Shown: positions 45,557 to 54,047 of the stretch, piece after piece
Position numbering within the stretch: position 1 is the first letter of the stretch
Layout of the letters: the number at the start of each line of letters is the position of its first letter
Source of the DNA: Gammaproteobacteria bacterium UBA5109
GTDB lineage: Bacteria > Pseudomonadota > Gammaproteobacteria > Pseudomonadales > Pseudohongiellaceae
DNA length: 64,000 nucleotides
Reading direction: 5' to 3'
NCBI GenBank assembly: GCA_002414385.1
Contig: DHZH01000001.1
Span: 248,431 to 312,430 of the forward strand
Notes under the pieces: model-generated
What the model was told of the DNA's origin: nothing
Seen by the model: the letters and a program-made list of their open reading frames with translations, nothing else
Databases searched by the model: none
Program-made: the position numbers and the translations under genes

Positions 45557-46135
45557 TCAGTGCAAGGCCGCACGCAGCGGTAAACTACGCATGATTTCAG
45601 CTTCGATATCCAGCAATTCTTCCAGGCGGGATTCAAGTTCAGCAACATCACAATGCTGCTCGGCCAGTTGCAGAAACAGCAGATAATGCCGCGCTTCGGA
45701 TGCGCTGATATTTTCATAGAAAGTCTTCAAGCCCCCGGCTGGCAAGGCCTCGGCAATCATGCCGAAGCGTTCTGCTCCTCTGGCTTCGATAATGCTGGCA
45801 ATCAGCAGACGATCAAGCAGATAGGCTTCCGACCCCCGGTTCATGGTATGCAGCAGCCTGTTGACATATTCATCCTTGCTGTCGGCACCTGCCTGCAGGC
45901 CTTTATCCAGCAGGATTTCCATGACATCACGAAAATGCGCCAGTTCTTCCAGCGCCAGGTTGAGCATGGCTTTAACAAGTACGGGTTTATCGGGGTAGTG
46001 GGAGATCATCGACATGGCCATGCCGGAGGCTTTCTTCTCACAACTGGCGTGATCAACCAAAAACTGGTCAAAATCGCTTAGAACAGAATCCAGCCAGCCC
46101 TGAGGTGACGCTTCCCGTAAATTGAAATCAAGCAT
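45557..46135 (-). CDS. miaE: tRNA-(ms2io6A)-hydroxylase MiaE
   Basis: Non-haem di-iron enzyme that hydroxylates ms2i6A37 to ms2io6A37. The ferritin-like iron ligands are visible in LNLALEELAHFRDVM, IEARGAERF and SASEARHYLLF. The start at 46135 (MLDFNLRE) gives 192 residues and lies 13 bases after the desaturase stop. A longer frame to 46180 would overlap the desaturase gene. Its substrate depends on MiaB, encoded at 30953. Confidence 0.93.
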   Translation of the reverse strand: MLDFNLREASPQGWLDSVLSDFDQFLVDHASCEKKASGMAMSMISHYPDKPVLVKAMLNLALEELAHFRDVMEILLDKGLQAGADSKDEYVNRLLHTMNRGSEAYLLDRLLIASIIEARGAERFGMIAEALPAGGLKTFYENISASEARHYLLFLQLAEQHCDVAELESRLEELLDIEAEIMRSLPLRAALH

Positions 46136-46148
46136 GTGCTCAGTTTGT

Positions 46149-47309
46149 TCAGGCGGTCTGCGGCAGCGTATTACCGGCAATATGCTGGAGCAGGTTTTCC
46201 CAGCTTCTACGCTGTGTACGTAAGCGGATTTTCAATTCCTCATAGCGCTGCTTGAGATGCTCGGCATCAAATTCATGCAGGGTTTCATGCAGAGCGCGTG
46301 ATTTGCTTTCATACCATTGCTGTCTTACTTCAGCCCAGTGATTCATGGTTTGCGTGAGTTTCTGATATTCCGCTTCAAGTTGCTGGCGCCACTTCGCCGG
46401 GTGCAGGACTTTTTCACATTTCGCCAGAGCATGGTGATACTGTGCATCAAGCCGGGCTCTTTCCTGCCTCCACACAGAGCAGGCACGCAGGTTATAAGTC
46501 AGCTTCAACCAGGAGCAGGTCTTGATTAACCACTTGGTCGGATCATAGTGATACCACTTGATGCCATTGCGGTAATCCCAGGCAAAGGTATGGTGGTAAT
46601 TGTGATAACCCTCGCCATAGGTCAGGAAGGCAATAAAACCATTATCACGGGCGGTCTGTTTCGGGTCATATTGACGGCTGCCCCACATATGCGCGGCAGA
46701 ATTGATCAGGTAGGTGAAATGCTGACTCAGTACCAGACGTAAAAACCCCAGCAATAGCAGGCTACCCCAGATATCACCATGCAGATAACCGATCAGAATA
46801 GGCAGGCCGAGATTCATCAGCAGGGTCAAGTGCACATAATACTTTTTCTGCCAGACCAGGATCGGATCCTTGAACAGGTCACCGACATTGGATAAATCTT
46901 CTTTTGTACTGTCGTATTCGCGGATCATCCAGCCGAAGTGTGAGTACCAGAAACCCAGACCGGCCGAATAGGGGTCTTTTTCATTATCATCGACATAACG
47001 GTGATGACGACGGTGGTCGGCTGCCCAGACCATGCAGTTGTTTTGCAGCGCACAGGCGCCGCCCAGCGCAAAAATAAAACGAAGAATTGGATGGGCCTGA
47101 TAGGCTTTATGTGACCACAGCCGATGATAACCAGCAGTAATCGACATCTCACAAAAAGTAATCAGTACCAGAAACCAGACCCATTCATAAAGGTCATAGC
47201 CATGGGTGAAGCCATACCAGGGAACAATTGTCAGCGCCACCAGTGGCGGGATGCCCAGTACCAGCAGGTTAATCCAGATAATTGGTGGTTTTTTTGCCGA
47301 TGGCTGCAT
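46149..47309 (-). CDS. Membrane fatty acid desaturase (delta-9 acyl type)
   Basis: The three histidine boxes of the acyl-CoA/acyl-lipid desaturase family are complete: HRLWSH (near 62-67), HRRHH (near 99) and HNYHH (near 236). Hydrophobic helices flank them. The C-terminal 110 residues are a predicted coiled-coil extension rich in Arg/Lys/Gln, absent from the shortest bacterial enzymes. The preferred start (47309) has AAGAG seven bases upstream; an ATG two codons earlier is possible. It makes unsaturated lipids and so affects membrane fluidity, which pairs naturally with the nearby cold-shock protein. Confidence 0.9.
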   Translation of the reverse strand: MQPSAKKPPIIWINLLVLGIPPLVALTIVPWYGFTHGYDLYEWVWFLVLITFCEMSITAGYHRLWSHKAYQAHPILRFIFALGGACALQNNCMVWAADHRRHHRYVDDNEKDPYSAGLGFWYSHFGWMIREYDSTKEDLSNVGDLFKDPILVWQKKYYVHLTLLMNLGLPILIGYLHGDIWGSLLLLGFLRLVLSQHFTYLINSAAHMWGSRQYDPKQTARDNGFIAFLTYGEGYHNYHHTFAWDYRNGIKWYHYDPTKWLIKTCSWLKLTYNLRACSVWRQERARLDAQYHHALAKCEKVLHPAKWRQQLEAEYQKLTQTMNHWAEVRQQWYESKSRALHETLHEFDAEHLKQRYEELKIRLRTQRRSWENLLQHIAGNTLPQTA

Positions 47310-47397
47310 TATCATCTCTTAAGTAAACCAGTTGTGAGACTGATTATTAAACAAAAACGGCCCGTGGTAAAACCGGACCGCCCGGAGCAATGATCTC

Positions 47398-47598
47398 ATG
47401 CAGGAACAACTCATCGACTTGCAAAGCAAACTCAGCTTTCAGGAGCAAAGTATTTCAGAGCTTAATGATGCGCTGATCAGCCAACAGCAACAGATAGACC
47501 AGTTAACACGGCTGGTAAAAAACCTGCAGGATCAACTCGAAAACCTGGAAGAAGCGGTACCCTACAGCCAGCAGGACGAAAAGCCACCACATTACTGA
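47398..47598 (+). CDS. slyX: SlyX-like protein
   Basis: A 66-residue coiled-coil protein. The heptad-like LQSKLSFQEQSISELNDALI and RLVKNLQDQLENLEEA and the terminal PPHY are characteristic of SlyX. Function unknown. Confidence 0.9.
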   Translation: MQEQLIDLQSKLSFQEQSISELNDALISQQQQIDQLTRLVKNLQDQLENLEEAVPYSQQDEKPPHY

Positions 47599-47603
47599 TC
47601 TGT

Positions 47604-47635
47604 TCAGGTGTCAGAGCCATGACCCTGACACCTGA
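47604..47635. terminator. Hairpin between convergent slyX and cold-shock gene
   Basis: TCAGGTGTCAG and CTGACACCTGA form an 11-base perfect stem with a 10-base loop, centred between two convergent stop codons. There is no T-tract on either side, so it may be a transcript-end hairpin or a binding site. Confidence 0.5.
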
Positions 47636-47643
47636 TCGCTGAG

Positions 47644-48066
47644 CTATTTGACTGCGCTTACATCCTCAGCCTGCAAGCCCTTGTCGCCCTGGGTAACGGC
47701 AAATTCGACTTTTTGCCCCTGCTGCAGAATGCGATTACCCCGCCCGGCTATAGAGCGGAAGTGGACAAAGATATCTTCGCCGTTTTCACGCGTGACAAAA
47801 CCATAACCCTTGCTGGCACTGAACCATTTGACCGAGCCGACTTCTTTCGGGCCGCTGCTTTTGCGTTTGCTGCGGCCTTTACGTTTTTTACCGGATTTTT
47901 CTTCCTGGGGTCGGATGACCCAGAATGTTGTCAGGTAGCCGCTTATTAAAGCTATGCAGAAATAGGCTACGGGAGCAGGGAACAGACTGGCAAAATTAAT
48001 CAGAAAAGCCAGGAGGCTCAGCACGGCTGCAACTATCAGCGATGCAATAAAAATTTTAGTATTCAT
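47644..48066 (-). CDS. Membrane-anchored cold-shock-domain protein
   Basis: The 140-residue protein has two hydrophobic helices at the N-terminus (about 5-27 and 32-51), a lysine/arginine-rich linker (about 56-72) and a full cold-shock domain (about 75-140). The RNA-binding motifs are intact: KGYGFV (86-91) and DIFVHF (98-103). It would place a single-strand RNA/DNA-binding domain at the inner face of the membrane. This is the reverse domain order of the better-known CSD-DUF1294 fusions. Confidence 0.85.
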   Translation of the reverse strand: MNTKIFIASLIVAAVLSLLAFLINFASLFPAPVAYFCIALISGYLTTFWVIRPQEEKSGKKRKGRSKRKSSGPKEVGSVKWFSASKGYGFVTRENGEDIFVHFRSIAGRGNRILQQGQKVEFAVTQGDKGLQAEDVSAVK

Positions 48067-48463
48067 GGAATATGTATCTCTAGTCTATAAGGCGTTGACT
48101 TAACAACAGTTTTCGACGACTTTTTTATGGAGGCTGCGTCGATTCAGCGCAGCGATAATAACATTAATCTTTTATCCGATTAAAGTTTCATTAAGCTACA
48201 AGGCAGCAATTAAACCTGACTAGACAGAAAAAGTATTTATGACTGTGGAGCGCTGTATTGTCAAAGCTATATATTCAGCCTGAAAAATCATGGTTCACCC
48301 AAATGGGTGAATGTGATACAAAAGCTAGGGACTATTTTAAGGTTCAATAATTTCTGGTTTCTATTAAAAATTTCACCGGGACTGACCGGAACAACAATAA
48401 GTAGCAAAACCAGAAATAGAGATAATCTGGCCTACGATAACAAAAAGGAAATACAGGTCGAAC
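48067..48463. other. Long divergent intergenic region
   Basis: A 397-base A/T-rich gap between the cold-shock gene (reverse) and the hydrolase gene (forward). It must hold both promoters. The clear structure in it is the 18-base palindrome at 48294-48311. No coding frame is convincing. Confidence 0.6.
48294..48311. promoter_or_regulatory. 18-base palindrome TTCACCC-AAAT-GGGTGAA, candidate operator
   Basis: Perfect 7-base arms with a 4-base spacer, 153 bases upstream of the alpha/beta hydrolase start. The same arms and spacer length recur at 61217-61234. There is no T-tract, so it is not a terminator. The size and symmetry suit a dimeric HTH regulator, with the LuxR-type proteins of the downstream operon as the first candidates. 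Confidence 0.65.
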
Positions 48464-49336
48464 ATGTATGTGAGATTAAATGGCAAGCGGTTATTTTTTG
48501 ATATAGTCAGTTCCGGCCTGGTTGGTAAAGGCGATACGATGCTGGAATTGCCCCTGATTTCAGTTCTGCACGGCAGTTATCTGGATCATACTTACCTGAA
48601 ACCACCACTTGCATCCCTGCAGCAGGATTACCAGTTACTCTATTATGACTATCGCGGCGCAGGCAGAAGTGATCGCGCTAATCCTTCCAGTTGGCGGGGT
48701 ATTGAACAACAGGCTGACGATTTTGTCGCCTTGCTTGATCATCTGGGCGCTGAGCAGACCCTGATATTTGCTCACTCCTGGGGCTGTCATGTCGCCAGCA
48801 TGCTAACAGTGAAATACCCGGAACGTATCAATGCCTGTATCCTGACCAATCCGGCAATTTTTAATCTGAAAGTTTTTCAGCAAACCCTGGTCGAACGCTC
48901 CGGGCAGGAAGCGGCTGAACTGGCTGAAGAAATTATCCTGAAAAGGAAACTGGACAAATTTCCACGCTATTTGGAGCTTTTGGGGCCTTTACTGTTTCGC
49001 AATCCGCCGCCAGCGGAGTTATTCCCCAGAACCCGGGCCAGCCTGGAGTTTTTTATGCAGACCCTGGATGAGCTGCTGGGCTATGATTTGCTGGCAGCCC
49101 TTCACAAACAGGATAAACCCTCTCTGGTCCTGAGTGGTATACATGACCCCTATGCCCAGACAGATAACTCAGCCCTGTTGCGTGAAGCTTTGACCCGAAG
49201 TCAGGCGGAGATTCATGCCTATGAAGATTCCGCCCACTTTGTTTTTCTCGATGAAGCACAAAGAACACTAAGGGATATTACAGACTTTCTGAACCGGCAA
49301 AGTTCACCCGAGAGTGCCCTGGTCAGTCATGGATAA
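48464..49336 (+). CDS. Alpha/beta-fold hydrolase
   Basis: A 290-residue single-domain hydrolase. The nucleophile elbow is HSWGCH (Ser about 105), the oxyanion motif HGSYLDH is near 36, the acid is in GIHDPYAQ (near 228) and the histidine in EDSAHFVF (near 258). DYRGAGRSD is typical of the proline iminopeptidase / lactonase group. There is no signal peptide, so it is cytoplasmic. It overlaps the following regulator gene, and so should be made together with it. It may process the ligand sensed by these regulators. Confidence 0.85.
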   Translation: MYVRLNGKRLFFDIVSSGLVGKGDTMLELPLISVLHGSYLDHTYLKPPLASLQQDYQLLYYDYRGAGRSDRANPSSWRGIEQQADDFVALLDHLGAEQTLIFAHSWGCHVASMLTVKYPERINACILTNPAIFNLKVFQQTLVERSGQEAAELAEEIILKRKLDKFPRYLELLGPLLFRNPPPAELFPRTRASLEFFMQTLDELLGYDLLAALHKQDKPSLVLSGIHDPYAQTDNSALLREALTRSQAEIHAYEDSAHFVFLDEAQRTLRDITDFLNRQSSPESALVSHG

Positions 49337-50489
49337 TCCGCTTTTCAATAAGCATGTGCAGACTATCTATGACTCTGTTCTGGAGGATGCCGGCTGGGAA
49401 ATGCTTATTACGCAACTGGTTCAGGATCTGGATTTTCGCTCCGGCACCATTGGTGTGGATTCTCAGGAGGAGGGCATTATTACCCGCTTTTCCTTTGGTT
49501 ATGATAATCAGGAACTAAGCCTGATCAAGGATTATTATCATAAACTGGATATCTGGACCCAGGCCTTATGGAGCCAGCCAATGCAGGAATTCCACCCCTC
49601 GGAAAAAATGATTCCGGATTCTGAATTCAAAAAGACCGAATTTTATAATGACTTCTGCAAACCGGTGGATATTGCACATACAACCGGATGCTTTATTCAA
49701 TCTGATCATACGCATGGATTACGAATTGCCTTTCAAAGGACCCATGAGCAGGGCTCCTGTATCGAACATATTGGATATCTGAATGCATTGAGTCCGCATT
49801 TAAATCAGGCGGCAAAACTTCGTCAGCAGTTCAAGGATTATGAAGTACGCTTGCAGAGTGTCACAGCCATTATAGACACGATGCCTATCGCAACGCTGCT
49901 GGTCGATGAGAATGCCAGGATTCATTATGCCAATGCCAATGCTGAGCAGCTGTTTTTATCGCATTCCACGCTACAAAATAAACAGGGAGTTCTGGAGTTA
50001 AAAAATGCTTTCCGCAATACCTTTATCGAGATTCTGCAACAAACAGCGAAGGCAGCTGCTGGACAGTATGAGGCTGATCAGAATGAAGTAACGATAAACT
50101 ATTCAGGGCAGAAGACAATGGTACTCCCTGCCACGAATGAACACTCGGAACTGGAGATTCAGGTTCAGCCCATCGGGGTTTATGAATCCATGTTTGGCAT
50201 GCATATCCGTAAACCACTGGCGCTGGTGTATATCAAGGAAATAAACCCGCAATCCCCGCTCAATCGGGACATTCTGCAAAGCTTTTTCAATCTGAGTTCG
50301 CGTGAAATTGAACTGGCAAGCAAGCTGGTACAAGGGAAATCACTCAATGATATTGTTACCGAAAATCATCGCTCAATGAATACCCTGAAGACCCAGTTGA
50401 AATCACTATTTGCCAAAACCGGGACAAACAGCCAGTCGCAACTGGTAGCGCGCTTGTTATCCAGTCTGGCGGCGGCGAAGAACAACTGA
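49314..50489 (+). CDS. PAS-LuxR-type transcriptional regulator (tandem paralogue 1)
   Basis: The N-terminal 180 residues form an unrecognised sensor-like region (DFRSGTIGVDSQ and KTEFYNDFCKPVDIAHTTG). A PAS-like domain follows (about 190-300, MPIATLLVDENARIHYANAN), then a LuxR-type HTH (about 325-385, SSREIELASKLVQGKSLNDI). It has no AHL-binding domain and no receiver. The start is either GTG at 49314 or ATG at 49329; both overlap the hydrolase stop or lie close to it. It is a clear paralogue of the next gene. Confidence 0.85.
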   Translation: MPWSVMDNPLFNKHVQTIYDSVLEDAGWEMLITQLVQDLDFRSGTIGVDSQEEGIITRFSFGYDNQELSLIKDYYHKLDIWTQALWSQPMQEFHPSEKMIPDSEFKKTEFYNDFCKPVDIAHTTGCFIQSDHTHGLRIAFQRTHEQGSCIEHIGYLNALSPHLNQAAKLRQQFKDYEVRLQSVTAIIDTMPIATLLVDENARIHYANANAEQLFLSHSTLQNKQGVLELKNAFRNTFIEILQQTAKAAAGQYEADQNEVTINYSGQKTMVLPATNEHSELEIQVQPIGVYESMFGMHIRKPLALVYIKEINPQSPLNRDILQSFFNLSSREIELASKLVQGKSLNDIVTENHRSMNTLKTQLKSLFAKTGTNSQSQLVARLLSSLAAAKNN

Positions 50490-50490
50490 G

Positions 50491-51639
50491 ATGCCACAAA
50501 AAAATTCACAACGCTTGTTACAGCCCCATATTCAGGTTATTTATGATGCCGTGCTGGAAGAGGATGGCTGGAACGGCTTAATTTCTCACTTAACCAATGA
50601 ACTGGAGTTTCGTTCCGGCCTGATCAGCATGGAAGGTCTGGATGGCTCAGGAATCATCAAGCGTTATTCAGTAGGCTATACAGATCAGGAAAACCAGGCC
50701 CTGAAAGAACACTTCCACTGTATGGATGTGTGGACACAGGCCTTGCGGGAACAGCCTACCGGCAGAGCCTGGTCTTCAGACTATCTTGTGCCGATGCGGC
50801 AGCTACAAAAAACTGAGTTCTATAATGATTTTTGTCGTAATGCTGATATGAGCCATTCCACCGGCGCTTTTATCAAAACGGACAAGCAGCTGGCGCTGAA
50901 AATTGCTTTTCAGCATCGACACGAGCAGGGAGAAATAGGTGACAAGGAAGCCTACCTGCAAAATTTGCTGCCCCATCTAAGCAGAGCAACAGAATTAAAG
51001 CAGACCCTGAGTGATTTTCAGTGCAGCCTGAATTCAACGATGGATATCATTGATACTTTTCCCATTGCAGCTTTATTACTGGATGAAAATGCAAACATTC
51101 ATTATGCAAATGCCTTTGCTGAAAAAATATTTGCCGAACATTCGCTGCTTGCTTGTAAACAGCAATTTCTGATCATCAGGGGTAATCTGCAACAGAATAT
51201 ATTTTTAACCATGTTACAAAATGCTGTTTCTGCAGTCGCCGGGAACGCAGTGACTGAACATGGGAATATTCTTTTTATTCCCGGTTTGCATCCAGAAGCT
51301 GATCTGGAAATTCAGGTGCAGCCAATAGGCGCAAGCGATTCCATGTTTGGCATGGCAGTACGAAAACCTCTGGCTTTGGTCTTTATCAAGGAAGTGAATT
51401 CGCAAGCTCCCCTTAATCAGGAAATTCTGCAGAGCCTGTTCAAATTAAGTCAGCGCGAAACCGAGCTGGCAATTTTATTGGTGCAGGGCAATACCCTCAG
51501 TGAGATTGCCTTTCAAAAGCATCGTTCCCTGAATACCCTGAAAACCCAGCTGAAATCCCTGTTTAGCAAAACCTCTACCAACAGCCAGTCACAGCTGGTG
51601 GCGCGCTTACTGTCGAGTCTGGCGGCGGTAAAAATATAA
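50491..51639 (+). CDS. PAS-LuxR-type transcriptional regulator (tandem paralogue 2)
   Basis: Same layout and almost the same length as the preceding protein: sensor-like region with EFRSGLISMEGL and KTEFYNDFCRNADMSHSTG, PAS-like domain (FPIAALLLDENANIHYANAF) and LuxR HTH (SQRETELAILLVQGNTLSEI). The recognition-helix regions (LNTLKTQLKSLF and MNTLKTQLKSLF) are nearly identical, so both probably bind the same DNA, while the sensor halves have diverged. It starts one base after the previous stop and is convergent with the TonB-dependent receptor gene. Confidence 0.85.
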   Translation: MPQKNSQRLLQPHIQVIYDAVLEEDGWNGLISHLTNELEFRSGLISMEGLDGSGIIKRYSVGYTDQENQALKEHFHCMDVWTQALREQPTGRAWSSDYLVPMRQLQKTEFYNDFCRNADMSHSTGAFIKTDKQLALKIAFQHRHEQGEIGDKEAYLQNLLPHLSRATELKQTLSDFQCSLNSTMDIIDTFPIAALLLDENANIHYANAFAEKIFAEHSLLACKQQFLIIRGNLQQNIFLTMLQNAVSAVAGNAVTEHGNILFIPGLHPEADLEIQVQPIGASDSMFGMAVRKPLALVFIKEVNSQAPLNQEILQSLFKLSQRETELAILLVQGNTLSEIAFQKHRSLNTLKTQLKSLFSKTSTNSQSQLVARLLSSLAAVKI

Positions 51640-51686
51640 CTGGATATGTGAAAAACTACTGATTATTCCGGGATTTTAGCTGTCAA

Positions 51687-53876
51687 TCAAAACTGGAAAG
51701 TTGCCTCTATTCCGTAGGTCCGGGGAGCAGTTCTTGTTTCAAGCACTGTGCCGAAAAAATCCCTGATTCTGGAGTTGACCCCGGATTCATCGAACAGATT
51801 CTGCACCCAAAGCGCCAGTCGCCAGCTTTCCTGGCGGTCTTGCACCCCCAGTTTAAGACTGGCAGTTTCACTGGATGCAATATAGCCATAGGGAACGCTA
51901 CCACCACCGAGTAAGGGCTGGGTATTGATGTTATCCGGTGTGACATAATACCCCTCACTGTAAGAAAAATTGGCCTGTAAAAAGCCAAGCAAACTGTTAC
52001 TTAAACTTTTCTCATAATCGAATGAAAAATTAGCCTGAATTTTTGGCGCATCAAGCCGGTTCCCGGAAACATCGGTACCACCGACCCCGCCTTCCATGAA
52101 GCGGGAATATCTGGCATCGAGATAAGCCATATTACCCGACACCACCAGATTATCCGTCAGATTTAAGTCCATGCTTAATTCGAGTCCCCGGGTCTCAACT
52201 TCTGCAGCATTACTTATGAGGATTACAGTTGTGCCGTCACCCTGATCGCGAAACTGGTTTACCTGGAAGTCGCGGTATTCCACATGGTAGCCCGTCAGGC
52301 TGACCCAGGCTCTGTCGTTCAACATGCTGCCCTTGATGCCTGCCTCGATACTTTGCGCACTTTCCTTGTCAAACTCCAGGTTTCCAGGGAATATCGCTGA
52401 ACTGACGTAGTCGAGATTGTAACCGCCGCTTTTGAAGCCTTCAGCATAACGGACAAATAGCATGGCATTATTGAGGATATCGTGGCTGATGCTGATCGTC
52501 GGAGATACATCACTGTCCCTGCGGGAATCACGAAATGCACCGGTCGCCAGACCAAACAATGGAGCGGCCGTGGAATCAATTATCCAGTCAGCCTGTTTTT
52601 CCTCAATGGACCAGCGCAGGCCGGCTGAAACGGACAGTGAATTCATGATTCTGAAGTCAAGATTGCCATACACTCCCCATGTCTGGGTATCCACCAGACC
52701 GGCATTCCATATATCTCCACCGGCCGACAGCCCTAACAATGCAGCATCACTGCCGGCAAGCGCATGCCGGTTTGTTTCTCCCCGCTGGTTCAGGTAGTTC
52801 AGGCCTACAAGGTAAGAGATGTTTTCACTGACGGTGGCGGAAAATCTGAATTCCTGGGTCAGGTGTCGGTAGTCTTCGTTGTAAATAATGTGCAGGATGT
52901 CGGCACTGGAATAATCCGTATCGTTGTGGGTTGCAGCTTCTGTTTCACGCAGGCCGGTCAAAGATTGGAATGAACTGTTATCGGAGAGTTCCCATTGCAG
53001 GATGATTCCGGCTCCTTGTGTTGTCACACGCTGAGTCGGTGTCGTATTGAAAGCAACCTGAAAGGGGGCAGGTGCTGCAGAATCTGCCATGACCCCGAAA
53101 GTATCACTGAGCGGATCACCGATGAGCATGCTTTCATCAATCTCATTTCTATCGATGCTGAGGTCAGCACTGAAATTGCTGCCTGGTGTATATGCCAGTT
53201 TTAAGCGCATGCTGTTACGGTCTCTGTTATCAAGTTGTTGACCGGTAAACAGATTGGTAGTGGTGCCATCCCGGCTTTGTTGCCCAAGCGAAATACTGGA
53301 AAGTAAATCAGGAGCCAAAGGAATGGAAAGTCTTCCCTGCAAAATTCGGGTGCCGAGATTTCCGGCACGCAGCAGTACCTTTCCGCCAAATTCAGAGTCC
53401 GGATCAGAACTGATCAGTTGAACGGCACCGGCAATATTGTTTCTGCCAAAAAAAGTGGCTTGAGGTCCCCGCAGGACTTCCACCTGTGCCAGGTCAAGAA
53501 GGTTCTGGCTCAATCCATAAGCTGGCCCCAGGTAAATTCCATCGATATAGATGCCGACTCGTTCGTCAAAGCCGATATTGCGACTGTAAGTTCCTACACC
53601 ACGTAGCGCGAGGGTGTTGTTGTAGGCAAACTGGGAGAAGATTTTAAGATTGGGAACCAGTTGCTGAAGTTCTTCCATTGAGGAGAAATTCCAGCGATCA
53701 ATTTCGTTTTCCCCGACTACAGAGATGGAAAGAGGTGCTTCACTCAGGTTTTGTTCTCTATTCTGGGCGTGGACAACTATTTCCTGAAGCTGGGTATTCT
53801 GCGCAAAAGCCGGTGATGAGAGAAGGATATTAAAACACTGTGTTGCGATTAGTAATCGGGGACACAGAAATAACAT
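51687..53876 (-). CDS. TonB-dependent outer-membrane receptor
   Basis: The 729-residue protein has a signal peptide (ending SPAFAQ), a TonB-box-like EIVVHAQ, a plug domain (about 40-155, including APLSISVVGENEI and VEVLRGPQATFFGRN) and a 22-strand barrel ending in the aromatic ATFQF. The substrate is unknown; it lacks a recognised siderophore or B12 context. It is convergent with the LuxR-type genes, which suggests a functional link but does not prove one. Confidence 0.9.
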   Translation of the reverse strand: MLFLCPRLLIATQCFNILLSSPAFAQNTQLQEIVVHAQNREQNLSEAPLSISVVGENEIDRWNFSSMEELQQLVPNLKIFSQFAYNNTLALRGVGTYSRNIGFDERVGIYIDGIYLGPAYGLSQNLLDLAQVEVLRGPQATFFGRNNIAGAVQLISSDPDSEFGGKVLLRAGNLGTRILQGRLSIPLAPDLLSSISLGQQSRDGTTTNLFTGQQLDNRDRNSMRLKLAYTPGSNFSADLSIDRNEIDESMLIGDPLSDTFGVMADSAAPAPFQVAFNTTPTQRVTTQGAGIILQWELSDNSSFQSLTGLRETEAATHNDTDYSSADILHIIYNEDYRHLTQEFRFSATVSENISYLVGLNYLNQRGETNRHALAGSDAALLGLSAGGDIWNAGLVDTQTWGVYGNLDFRIMNSLSVSAGLRWSIEEKQADWIIDSTAAPLFGLATGAFRDSRRDSDVSPTISISHDILNNAMLFVRYAEGFKSGGYNLDYVSSAIFPGNLEFDKESAQSIEAGIKGSMLNDRAWVSLTGYHVEYRDFQVNQFRDQGDGTTVILISNAAEVETRGLELSMDLNLTDNLVVSGNMAYLDARYSRFMEGGVGGTDVSGNRLDAPKIQANFSFDYEKSLSNSLLGFLQANFSYSEGYYVTPDNINTQPLLGGGSVPYGYIASSETASLKLGVQDRQESWRLALWVQNLFDESGVNSRIRDFFGTVLETRTAPRTYGIEATFQF

Positions 53877-53912
53877 CCTGGCGTACTCCGTAAAAATATT
53901 TTTATTTTCAGT

Positions 53913-53935
53913 GACTTACAAGTCTAGAGGACTTG
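53913..53935. promoter_or_regulatory. Overlapping inverted repeats upstream of the TonB receptor gene
   Basis: GACTT-AC-AAGTC (53913-53924) overlaps CAAGTC-TAGAG-GACTTG (53919-53935), about 40-60 bases upstream of the receptor start. The position suits an operator. The sequence is unlike the TTCACCC palindromes. Confidence 0.35.
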
Positions 53936-54047
53936 CTTCGTTAAATCTACTTTAGCCAGGTTTTATTACCTGCATGTATTTTATACGCTACGGGTTTCGC
54001 TGCTTAAAAAAATCACTACTTGATGGCTGCAGGATAGATAGAACAGC

